From positions 31,746,930 to 31,810,929 of the forward strand of contig CM040439.1 in NCBI GenBank assembly GCA_022702705.1: DNA of 64,000 bases, written 5' to 3'. This document shows positions 45,601 to 55,100 of the stretch, piece by piece. A program made the translations under genes and the position numbers. The notes under the pieces were generated by a model that did not search any database, had not been told where the DNA came from, and was given only the letters and a program-made list of their open reading frames with translations. The stretch comes from Papilionanthe hookeriana x Papilionanthe teres (Eukaryota > Streptophyta > Magnoliopsida > Asparagales > Orchidaceae). Positions within the stretch are counted from its first letter, which is position 1; the number at the start of each line of letters is the position of its first letter.

Positions 45601-46913
45601 GTTACACTTTCTGTCTGTGAGACAAGAGATTTCTGTAATCATTAATCAATAGTGAATTTACGCAACTGGGCCAGACCCGTGGTTTTTTCCTTACGGGTTT
45701 TATACGTAAAAAATTATAGAGTCGTCGCCACTTATTTTTCTTTCATCTGTGCGTGTGCGAAATTTTCATACAACGCTAAACGATAATCTGCTACTCTACC
45801 GCCGTGAATTTTCTAGCACGCATCAATAATATATTTAATTATTTTTTATGATACTCAAAATAAATTTTTAAATGTTTTGAGTATTTTTTTAAATAAAAAT
45901 AAAAACAAACTAAACATGAACTAAACAAATATAATTTCAAAATAAAATAAAAAAAACTGAATTCAAATGTACAAACCCTAAGGGTTTGTTATGTTGTTTT
46001 GGATCAATTTTAGCCTTTTTTTTTTAATATTTTTATTTTTTATTTCTAAAAATAAATTAACATATTTTTGAAAATACTCAAAATAACTTTTAGGTATTTT
46101 GAATGTTTTTAAAAATAATCATATATTAATCAAGTATGCATGCCAAATATATTTTGTTTAAAATCAAAACATAAAAAAAATAAAATAAAAATAAATAATA
46201 AATAATAAATAATAATTTCAAAATACACTTTGGGTACAAATCTAAACATATTTAAAATAATAAATACTATTATAAGAAATTGTTATTTATATTTCTTCAA
46301 AAAATAAAATAATTAACAATAATCATAACATTTCTTAAAAAAAATTATTTTTCTCACAACTTTACAAATTATTTTTAAAAATAGCTGCAGTCGCCCCCAT
46401 CAAACCCTAAATCAAATGTAAACCATCACGTCCGCCACACGACGCAAAACAACACAGTGTGAAACTCGTTCTTCATCTTTTATAGTAAAATTTTCTAAAA
46501 ATGTGTGCAAAGTGACAAATGTGAAACACCACCATTGCATTGCATTGCATTGCATGGCTATCATTTCATATACAACTAAGAAGATATCATATCTATATTA
46601 AAATGACATATACCTAACTGATGTGTACCATAAATCATGTGGAGGAGAAGTTATTTCTTATCTAAATTGATTAATAGGGCTGATTCATCAGCTCTTGGCA
46701 CCATATGGAATGTATCCAAAGTAGGCTAAGCATCAAAGCTTACATCAAGTCAGAGCCAAAAGAAGTAACTGTAGGATAGTGAGAATGCAGAGCTTTCAGC
46801 GTCCTCCCACTGAGGAGACACGAGTGGCCATTGAAGCACTTGCGCCAAGAGAATAGTACTCTCTCAGATAGAATGAATAACATCACCTACTGTAGAATAT
46901 TCTTCTCACTGTA
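45601..46913. other. AT-rich DNA without recognised genes
   Basis: AT-rich tracts with aaaataa runs fill 45830-46380. A short (TTGCA)n microsatellite, four units, lies at 46535-46555. The GC-richer part near 46680-46870 has no recognisable coding similarity. Confidence 0.5.
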
Positions 46914-46975
46914 TATATTACCCATGCATGAAAAATTGGGTGGTGTAAATGTAAAAATTCGCGGCGGTAGATTAA
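46914..46975. repeat. Palindromic miniature element, short fragment
   Basis: The stretch tgcatgaaaaattgggtggtgtaaatgtaaaaatt matches the central right arm of the family, as in copies 2 and 3. Both ends are missing. Confidence 0.45.
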
Positions 46976-47244
46976 TAATTTAACGTGTCAGCGTTGTACG
47001 AAATCCAGCACACACATAGATAATAAAAAGAAACTGGAGGAGAAGTCATGAGTTTTTTTGGTGGAGAAGTCTGGAATGATCCACTATTGAGTTTGTAAGT
47101 ACAAAAATAAATTCTTTTCCTACAATTCGAAAAGGGCTGCAAGATTTCTCTTGGTAGAGTCTGAGCATGCACAGAAGTTCGTTGTACAATGACTGAAAGC
47201 AGTTGTTGCTAGAATTTATCGTCGGGCCTTTGATACATCATATT

Positions 47245-47590
47245 TGGGGTACGTCATTGCACAATATTTAGAACACTGCATTACTCTATATGTAGAATAC
47301 TTCATTAATTACTCGATAGAGTACTTCATTACCCTGTAATATGCATCGTTACTCGACATGATACTTTGTTACTTCGTAAAATGTGTTTTTATTCCATAGA
47401 ATACTTCGTTACTCTGAAAGGCGAGTCTTTAGTCCATATGGTATTTCATTACAATATCACGTGCTTTGTTAATTCGCAGGGTACTTAGTTACTCTTTAAT
47501 GTGCGTTGTTACTTGTGATACTTTGTTACTTAGCAACGTGCATCATTACTTTGCATGATACCTTGTTACTTTGCAAACTACACCGACAAC
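47245..47590. repeat. Degenerate minisatellite, unit about 20-24 bp (cgttactc..gata)
   Basis: About fourteen imperfect copies of a unit like gatacttcgttactctgtaa occur in tandem, with variants tttgttact, cattactc and gttactcg. The array ends at a cgacaacgatgagtagg GC-richer part. Translation gives no stable protein. It is a clear tandem array of unknown role. Confidence 0.75.
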
Positions 47591-47959
47591 GATGAGTAGG
47601 AGGCTACCGACGATGATTGATGGCGACCAACGAGCGGTGGTTGGCAATATAGAGGTCTAAAGTTATCACCGGGTCTTTGGTTCATAACAACATTGTAGAA
47701 TGGGCACTTTCTTCTCCAGGAGGAATGGTATTTTTATAAGACCTAGAGGAATGATATTTTCGTCCTTTGGTGAATAATTCAGATCAAACGATCACATTGA
47801 TTGTCCTTGATTATAAGAGATTTTCTTAATGATTTAATGCCATTAATGACATTAGAATCAGGTGATCATAGTCTCGTTATTGTCGAGAAACTCGAATTAA
47901 CTATAGACACATCAAATTTAGGGTTTATTTGACCCCAAATAACCAATCAAAACCTCCAA

Positions 47960-48045
47960 AAAAATGTTACGATATATCAAGATGTTAGATATGTAATTAT
48001 ATAAGAATTGAGAGGTTTGTCCATTTGAATTTACCGTGCAATTCT
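47960..48045. repeat. Palindromic miniature element, right-end fragment
   Basis: The stretch gatgttagatatgtaattat followed by ataagaattgagaggtttg and ending ttgaatttacc matches the right arm and right end of full copies. Its left arm is not recognisable. Confidence 0.45.
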
Positions 48046-48159
48046 TATGGAAGTCTATATTCTTAAATATGGTGCATGCGTTCAGTGTAGCAATGGAATG
48101 AGAGATAATACCTTTGTAAAGACAAACATACTACTGAGGTACACATGAGATTTTGGGTG

Positions 48160-48600
48160 AGCCAAGCTTGGTCGTGAGCCGGCTGAAGTTCGGTTTGATT
48201 AGTGACTCATGAGCTGAGCTCGATGAGCTAACAAGCCAAGCTCAAATGTGTCCAGATTAGACTTATTGGCTCGTGTTCGGTTCATTTAAAAAATATTAAT
48301 ATAAAATATATAAAATTGTAAGACTTTATCTTTAAATTATTAAAAATATTTTAAAATTACTATTTTATATTTTATATCGATTGATTTTTTATTATGTCTC
48401 TAAGTTGCTCATTTTATTTGTCATTTCATTACAACAATAATTATCAAATTCTTAAGCTTAAACTTGTGCTCTATCTCTAACTCATAAAATGATGTCCGAA
48501 CGTTATTAATTAATCAAGCTCAAGTTCAAATCGAACGTGACTCGAGGTCGACTCAACTCATTTGCACTCATACACGAGTTTTTTTGAAAAATGAGTGATA
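48160..48600. repeat. hAT-like repeat remnant (GAGCTGAGCTC type)
   Basis: The left part has gtgactcatgagctgagctc and aacaagccaagctcaa; the right part has gaacgtgactcgaggtcgac. It is about 75% similar by eye to 48787-49227 and in the same order. No clear ends or duplication were found. Confidence 0.5.
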
Positions 48601-48786
48601 CTAAAATTAAAAATAAATATTGATTTTTTAGTTTATTGTTAAGGATTTTTATTTATTAGCCTAAGATTTTAGATTGTTTAGCATCAATTCACAATTACAT
48701 AGATTCAACCATTTTCGGTAAAATGATAGAGTTTATAGCCTTAATCACAACCTTAATCTCTCAGATAGATCTATCAATGCTCAACG

Positions 48787-49227
48787 TAGGGGTGCAAGTG
48801 CGTCCAGGTGACTCGTGAGCTAGCTTGAACTCGATTCAATAAGTGGCTCGTGAGCTGAGCTTAACGAGCTAACAATCCAAGCTCAAGCCAGCTCTAAATT
48901 GACTCATTAGCTCATAAGCCGGCTCATTTACAAAAATATTAACATAAAATATACTCAAAATACATTAAATTTCAAAACTTTACCTTTAAAGTATTAAAAT
49001 GGTAAGAAAACAATATTTTGTATTGTATATTAATTGATTTCTTATTATTTATCTCTTCTAATTGCCAACTTATTATAAAATTATTTTAAATTAATATCAA
49101 TTTTTATCTTTTATATCAAACAACTCGGCTCAAACTCGTAGACTTAAATTTAAGCTCGATAGAACTAATCAAGCTTCGGCTCAAATAAAGAGCGGCTCAA
49201 GCTCGACTCGACTCGTTTACACCCTTA
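48787..49227. mobile_element. hAT-like non-autonomous element, about 441 bp
   Basis: It starts taggggtgcaagtgcg and ends ctcgtttacaccctta, whose complement begins taagggtgtaaacgag, so the ends are inverted repeats of TAGGGGTG type. The subterminal agctcaagc and gctcgactcgactcg motifs repeat. The flanking 8-mers do not match, so the target duplication is lost or the ends are misplaced. Confidence 0.55.
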
Positions 49228-49441
49228 CAAAAATATACAATCATGGACATGATGGAGTGACTGTGTTGGTCATAAAAGACACATTGAATTCCTTGTTGTC
49301 TCTGTTCCCAAATGGTGCAAATGATGTGAGACATCAAAGCAAGCAAAATAACAGTTCTCCTCTTCAATGTTCAGTAAAAATTCAGTAGAAAGTTATCTCC
49401 TTTTTTAGTTAAATAATTCAACAAAGGACTTAGGGACCATC

Positions 49442-49640
49442 CACTATGGAAAAATCACAGATTACCGCCCAAAAGATCTGTCGGTAATGAAGCATTATCA
49501 GTCGGTATTAACGTAAACTGACCAATTATTTACTCTCAATAGATACTCTGTCGTAAGCTCCACAACGATAAGAAAATCAGTCTGTGGACATTAGTGACCG
49601 AAATTTTGGTCCGTTGAGTTTTTTGATCGATTAGCAACCT
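49442..49640. mobile_element. Possible CACTA-type element end
   Basis: The sequence begins cactatggaaaaatcacaga and continues with tgtcggtaatgaagc, gtcggtatt and gaccgaaattttggtc. These CACTA-starting ends with cggtaa/ccgaaa text are typical of En/Spm-like subterminal regions. No second CACTA terminus was found nearby, so it is a fragment at most. Confidence 0.4.
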
Positions 49641-49657
49641 AATTATCCATCACTCAT

Positions 49658-50215
49658 TATGAGTGTAAACGAATAGAATTTGTGTTCGTGTTCGGTTCGT
49701 TTGAAATATAGTTTGTTTGAAATAAGCTCGTGTTCGAAATTGTTTGTGAAGTCACTGTTCGTGTTCGTTTCTTAGTAAACGAGTCGAACACGAGTTGTTC
49801 GTGAACGACGAGCCAGTTTGACAACCCTAATATTAATATATATATATATATATAAATAATATATTTTATATAACTTATATTATATAAATATATAATATTA
49901 ATATTAATATATTACTAATATACTATATTAATAATATTATTATTAATTTATTATATATTATAATTTATAAAATTTAATTTTTTAAAATATCATAAAATTT
50001 TTATATATAATTATTTTAAATTATTTTATATTTCAAACAATAACGATTCGAACACGAACGAACGCATCATTGTTCGTGTTTGGTTCGTTTAACTAAGCGA
50101 ACGAAAAAAAATTGTTCGTGTTCGTCTCGTTTACTTATCGAACGAACCGAACACGAAGTCCTTAACGAACCGAACACGAACTGTTCACGAACAATAAGCT
50201 TTTTTTGCAGCTCTA
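49658..50215. mobile_element. hAT-like non-autonomous element, 558 bp
   Basis: It starts tatgagtgtaaacgaat and ends aagctttttttgcagctcta. The flanking 8-mers tcactcat (49650-49657) and tcgctcat (50216-50223) are a target duplication with one mismatch. Subterminal cgaacacgaac and gttcgtgttcg repeats in both orientations mirror the 38200 copy. The centre is a TA-rich core. Non-coding. Confidence 0.72.
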
Positions 50216-50999
50216 TCGCTCATCGGTAGATTCAAAAGGCAACAAAAAATTAACGTCACTTAACCGTTCGGTTCTCGCGTTTTTAAAAACGCTGCCTACT
50301 GTGATTCGGATTTTTACACTACACGCAGATCGCCGTTCGAACCCCGCAGTCGAATCACGGGCCGTATTTCATACTAAACTGTTTATCCTGAAATGCACAA
50401 ACTGCCTCAAACAGATCCCATATCACTCACTATTTCTTGCTGCCTCATTTTCGACCGAATAATCAGTCGTAGATTTGGAACATTCCAAAAAAAAAAAAAC
50501 GTTATAAAATTGCTAATAGTAAACTCTAATGGGTATCATAAACACTTTTTTAATAAAAGTTCCCCATTTAGTATATCTAGCTTCTCACTGCAAAAATATA
50601 TGGGAAAATAAAATGAATATATGATAATTATTTGAAAAGTAAAATAATCACAGGTGTATAAAAAGGACCTTTCTTTTAAAATGCTTAATACCAATTTCTC
50701 AAGAACAAATTTTAGTTTTCAATAAAGACAATGTAATTAGAAAGAATAATTTTATTATGAGTGATGCACACTAGAAAATCTGCGGCAGTAGAATAGTGCA
50801 TTATCATTTTGATGTGATACATAGATTCAACACACACTCAGAAAAGATAAAACAATTAATAATTGCACCAAAAGTTTTTAAGTATATAACTCGGAAAGGG
50901 AAAACTCACAGCAGCTGACCCAGAAGAGTTTCATTATAAAAAAAATGATTACAGTTGCAACAACTTGTCCCACTGGCGGGAAATTGTTACTAGATTTTT
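50216..50999. other. Unassigned intergenic DNA
   Basis: No gene or mobile element could be supported. A box-B-like cgttcgaacccc lies at 50334-50345, with no box A at the proper distance. The rest is AT-rich. Confidence 0.45.
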
Positions 51000-51780
51000 C
51001 AAGTTACAATGTCAATTGGTGACGACCAATAGTGATTGGCGGCTTCCGGTCGGTGGCGGTCGACGGTGGTTGGCGGTGATCGACAGCGATTGGCGGTGGT
51101 CGACAGCGGCGGGTAGAGGTTGACGAGAACAGAAGTGCTCGACAGTGGTTAGTATTATCAACGGCGGTGTCGAATGCGGTTGGCGACAGTTGACAATGTT
51201 CGGCAGCAACAAAAGTGGTTCTTGACTTGAGTTTCAACTCAAAGATTCAGGTTCTTTCTCAAAACCTCAAGATCTTCTCCCCCATTCATGAGAGATGTGA
51301 GATTCTATTTATAGAGTTCTGGGTGCAATTATTGTAGGAAATGAATTACTTTGATCGGATGACTCAATAGCTTCACTCGATCAGACGATATTTGATGAAT
51401 ATTTGAGCCCTTTAATAATGTCAGAATTGAGTAATCTTGTGCTCGTTAGATTCTTCTTGTCAAGATGCTCAATTTGACTATTAACTCGTCAGAATCAACA
51501 TTCGTTTGACCTTCCAAATGTGTCCAGAAAACTTCTGAAAGTTGTTTTATGGCTTAATTTAGTTCGGATTGGACCAACTTTGGTTACATTGAGTTATTTC
51601 TATCGATCCGGTTAGTTTGACCAAAAGCTTGATCAAATCGGTGTTTTGCATAACTTATCGAGTTTGAATATTTCTCACTAAAAAAATCTTCTCGAAATCC
51701 GTGTCATGCCTCAAGATTTGTGTCGGATGATGAAATTTTTTTGATGATTTATCAATTGTCACCCTATTTTTGGGAGATGT
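51000..51780. repeat. LTR-like repeat, arm 2 of a dispersed inverted pair
   Basis: This is the complement of the type of sequence at 44846-45600. It has a ggcggtgg/tcgaca minisatellite (51020-51200), a TATA-like ctataaatagaa (complement, near 51305-51316) beside tgcacccaga, then aacgagcacaagatta and aatcttgaggcatgaca text in the same order as arm 1. The two arms are about 6 kb apart and diverged. They could be LTRs of separate insertions in opposite directions. Confidence 0.5.
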
Positions 51781-51829
51781 TAATTTCATCATACGAAAAC
51801 ATTAAAATCTGAAAGCAATTTTTTTTCAT

Positions 51830-51990
51830 CATACGGTCTAGGGTTTGAATCCCCTGCTAAGCATGAAGAATATTATTTTTATTAGACTACTATGCGGGCC
51901 AATGAGTGGGTCGCGTAAATAGGAGTGGGGAGCCGGATCGACAAGATAAAATTACAGGAATTTGGAGGGTTGGAAGTCGAGCCGGTGGTT
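51830..51990. mobile_element. Possible SINE-like fragment
   Basis: A box-B-like gggtttgaatcccc (51841-51854) precedes gcgggccaatgagtgggtcg, a composition seen in some plant SINE bodies. No convincing box A or tail is present. Low support. Confidence 0.25.
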
Positions 51991-52524
51991 GTTAAACCAG
52001 CACAGTGAAACTGATAAAGAGAGTGAATAAGAGTCTTTCGCGGGAACTTTATGAAATATATTATATTTTGATCTCTTGTTAGTCGGAGAGAGGTGGTTCC
52101 TGGGTTACAGGATTATAGAGAAAATGAAGATGGAAAACGATCTCAATGAGCTCCATTTCCCTTTACTTTTATACATGAGGGAGAAAATCAATAAAATAAT
52201 TGACGTAGTGCATCCTATACTATATGTCGCATTTCTCCAATGTATTGATGGAAGACTGTAATATGGACGTCAGGTATTGATGGTCGATGTCAAATATTGT
52301 TGGTACAGTGGCCATTCCTAATATTTGGGTAAAATAAACAAACGTGTCAGACAATATCTCTCATAAGGGATTGACGGATGTTCTTATTAGTCATAATGGT
52401 TTCTTCTGATAGTTATCACTTCTGCAGATGAGCTTGATTTGAATATTTCGGCAGGTAGGCTCAGTTCAACCATTTAGGCAAGTGAGCTTAGTTCAATTAT
52501 AAAAAATTAACAAAAAATTCCCAT

Positions 52525-52600
52525 ATACCAATATTTGTGTATACACTGTTTGATATGTAAATACATAGAGATTTGGTAGTTTGCATGTAAAAACCTCTTT
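52525..52600. repeat. Palindromic miniature element, right-arm fragment
   Basis: The stretch ctgtttgatatgtaaatacatagagatttggtagtttgcatgtaaaaacc matches the right arm of copies 1-4. The left arm is reduced to catataccaat. It lies about 300 bp upstream of the zinc-finger gene. Confidence 0.5.
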
Positions 52601-52896
52601 TTTAATCATTAACAAAAGACACTTTTGTTGAATAAGATAAGTAGGTGAAATTAATCACATTCACGTTCATTAACTTGGTATTATCTCTGACATCTTATCA
52701 TTTTTCCACGTACAACGAATTCCACATGACATAAGAAAGTTGCACTATTACTGATCTAAAATATATCACATCAAAATGTCATCTTTCTTTCCTTCTTAAT
52801 TGAGCCAATTCCATTCCTCTAAGTCCCAAAGAGCTCAAATTCCATTTTTCATTTAGTGCTCCAATCTCAGACAACTCCTTTAGTTTCTTTGCAGAG
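52600..52896 (+). promoter_or_regulatory. Promoter and 5' leader of the zinc-finger gene
   Basis: A TATA-like aaaatatatca lies at 52757-52767, about 130 bp before the ATG at 52897. A CT-rich leader (tctttctttccttctt, 52782-52797) follows. This gives a plausible transcription start near 52790, but it is inferred from motifs only. Confidence 0.4.
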
Positions 52897-53448
52897 ATGA
52901 GTGAGAGAGAGCAAGAAGAACAGAACAGACCAGAATCAGAAGAAGAAGAAGTAGAAGAAGAAGAGGTCTGCAATGGAAAAAGCAAAAAATGGTTGGAATT
53001 AACACTTGGAAGGAACATCACATCAACAGTGGAGAATTCTTCAGACTCTCAGAGCAAACCATCTCCTCCTAGGGTGTTTTCCTGCAACTTCTGCATGAGA
53101 AAATTCTACAGTTCGCAGGCTTTAGGAGGCCATCAAAACGCTCATAAAAGAGAAAGGGGAGCAGCTAAGAGAGCTAACCTGTCACATAAAATGATTCTGA
53201 GTTTACCTTTCTCTTCTTCCTTTGTTCATTCACTGAGAGTTCAGCCTCGCTCTGTAGATTATAACGGTCTGAAGCTTGAAGGAGGGATGTCCATGGTGGC
53301 AAGGTTCCAAGATGAGCAGATGATTTGGCATCCTATTGCTTCTAAGGAAGGGAGAAATGTTCCATGGCCGGGGAGTTTTCAGTTGAAGACAAGCTGTTCT
53401 GAGCAATCATCAGAACTGCATGAGATAGATTTGAATCTAAAGCTCTGA
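52897..53448 (+). CDS. C2H2 zinc-finger repressor with QALGGH and EAR motifs
   Basis: This is an intact single-exon gene of 183 codons. Residues 1-25 are very acidic (EEEEVEEEEV). Residues 32-38 are WLELTLG, an LxLxL-type EAR-like motif. Residues 61-83 form one plant C2H2 finger (Cys63, Cys66, His79, His83) with the plant-specific QALGGH at 74-79. A basic KRERGAAKR stretch follows, and residues 178-183 (DLNLKL) are a C-terminal EAR motif. The architecture matches the ZFP1/ZFP4/ZFP7 one-finger group, nuclear DNA-binding repressors that recruit TOPLESS-type corepressors and act in development and hormone responses. Length and layout are usual for the group. The start is the first ATG after the leader and is followed at once by the acidic segment. 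Which ortholog it is cannot be decided here. Confidence 0.93.
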   Translation: MSEREQEEQNRPESEEEEVEEEEVCNGKSKKWLELTLGRNITSTVENSSDSQSKPSPPRVFSCNFCMRKFYSSQALGGHQNAHKRERGAAKRANLSHKMILSLPFSSSFVHSLRVQPRSVDYNGLKLEGGMSMVARFQDEQMIWHPIASKEGRNVPWPGSFQLKTSCSEQSSELHEIDLNLKL

Positions 53449-53758
53449 TAAGTTTATGGATTTGTTCATTTTTTGCCTCAAAATCTCTCTTTTTTGGGTT
53501 TTGTTTTCAGTAATGATGATCTATTGATGCTGTCTGACTTATCAAACTAACTTCAGACTTATGAATTTTGATCTGAACCTGGAAGAATTGCTGCTGTAGT
53601 CAAGAAAAAATAACAAGTAGTTTGAGATTGTCGTGTAGTTAATTATTGCGAAGGATTTATTGATTCATTGGCCCTCCTTCTCCTAAATAATGAGTTCAAG
53701 GATCCAAAGTTGTCCTGAGGATAAACTCTAACTTATCTCGCACTTCTCAATTTTTTGA
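53449..53758. other. 3' region of the zinc-finger gene
   Basis: Transcript-end-type AT-rich DNA without another gene. A poly(A)-signal-like motif could be aaaaaataac near 53605, but this is weak. Confidence 0.4.
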
Positions 53759-53885
53759 GAAATTATTACGTGCAGCGATTACACGTCTGGACGATAGTCT
53801 GGATGGGCCGCCGCGCAATCCATGACGGCGTGGTTGCATTCGGACGGCCGTCTGGAATACTGCTGACTGCAACTAATAATTTTTC
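53759..53885. mobile_element. Possible MULE-type miniature element, about 127 bp
   Basis: It starts gaaattattacgtgcag and ends with the complement of gaaaaattattagttgcag, so it has short inverted ends of the same type as the 504-bp element. The interior is GC-rich (ggacg/cgtct, gccgccgcg). The flanks aattttttga and caacttttga are a decayed 9-10-bp duplication. It lies 310 bp after the zinc-finger stop codon. Confidence 0.5.
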
Positions 53886-54373
53886 CAACTTTTGACCCAT
53901 TATTTATTAATTGATTTAGTACCTCTTTAATCGCACCACATAATTGAAAATAATATAGTGATAAAATACATAAAAGTATGTGATGTTATAGTGAATTCTA
54001 TCAGGTACGTAAAATGTCGAGCTACGAATAGCAAGGTTACTGACTTAGTTGATAGTCGCACCCAAGTTAGTTATTAGGCAAGTTCTTGGGTTTGCCTGCC
54101 CAAGCTATGAACTAATGCAGGTCCAAGGCCAACTAATGAGTGTCTTAGCCATTCAACCTTAGTTTTGCCGAGCCGACATTTGGATGGATCGGACACGAGT
54201 CGACGGATATGTTGGTCTTGATTAAGTCATTGGGTATTTGTTCATACATATGCTCTCAGGTATTGTGCCTTTAAATTAAACAAAGACTTAAGTTTGCAAC
54301 ATTTTTGGGCTAGTTTCAGAGTGCATAATTAAAAAAATGAAGGCATTGAACTAGGAAAATCAATTGGGACTTG
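53886..54373. other. Unassigned intergenic DNA
   Basis: No gene or repeat was recognised between the miniature element and the LINE/copia nest. It ends with caattgggacttg (54361-54373), the left target-duplication copy of LINE D. Confidence 0.5.
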
Positions 54374-54398
54374 CTACAACAACAACAACAACAACAAC

Positions 54399-55010
54399 TG
54401 TTGTTTTGACCCCCAATTAGTCACTATGGTAAGTGGCACTCTTGTAAATTGCTACTTACTTTAAGCCTCCATTGTTGACTTTTCATGGAAGACCCTAGAA
54501 GAGGACATGTGGAAGGACATGTGGAGGCAGTGCGGTGGAAGAAAAACATGTGAAAGGACACGTGGAGGCAATGCGATGGAGACTACAAGGGTGGACGTGT
54601 GGAGGCCATGTGATCCTTGAAGGATTCTGCCTCATCTATTTATAGAATATTATAATGTAATCTGATCTACTATAAATAGATGAGATAGAGAGGCGCTTAG
54701 TGTGGGTTTTGTAGAGTGAAAAAGAAGCTCGAGGAGTGTGGCTAAGCTTATTAAGGGTGAGGAGAAGCATCTTGGAGGCCTTGGATGTGAAGGAGGCCAT
54801 GGAAGATGAGGGCTCATCTATGTAAAGCTAAGTACTCTTGTTTCTTGTCTTAGTGGATTATTTTGATTCCCTCCGTGGACGTAGGTCAAAAAGACCGAAC
54901 CACGTAAATCCTCTTGTTTGCTTGTGCTTCTTGTGTTTTGCATCTTCTTTGTTGTGATTTGCGGTTTGTTCTCTTACAAGATTAAGGAAAGAAAATATTT
55001 TTCCACAACG
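54399..55010 (+). repeat. 5' LTR of the copia element
   Basis: The LTR is 612 bp. It contains a TATA-like tatttatagaatatt near 54638-54652, a second ctactataaatagatgag near 54668-54685, and the copia-typical accacgtaaatcctc near 54899-54913. Compared with the 3' LTR there are at least eleven 1-base indels plus roughly eighteen substitutions. Confidence 0.93.
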
Positions 55011-55028
55011 ATTGGCGCCGTACGTGGG
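55011..55028 (+). other. Primer-binding site of the copia element
   Basis: The sequence attggcgccgtacgtggg follows the 5' LTR. The tggcgccgt part can pair with the 3' end of a tRNA-Asp-type primer rather than the initiator-Met tRNA. The later bases match less well. Confidence 0.55.
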
Positions 55029-55100
55029 AAAATCTCGACACATCTTGGTCGGAGGAATCGCACCAGAAATCGCGACGAAGAAGAGCATGTTTAGCGGGGA

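Noticed and set aside
47245..47590. CRISPR-like spaced repeats
   Set aside because: The units are contiguous and variable without unique spacers, and the DNA is clearly plant nuclear; it is a minisatellite.
50334..50345. Box-B-like cgttcgaacccc suggesting a tRNA gene
   Set aside because: No cloverleaf, box A or acceptor stem could be formed around it.
51004..51237. Open frames rich in Arg/Pro/Thr
   Set aside because: They are produced by the ggcggtgg/tcgaca minisatellite within an LTR-like repeat.
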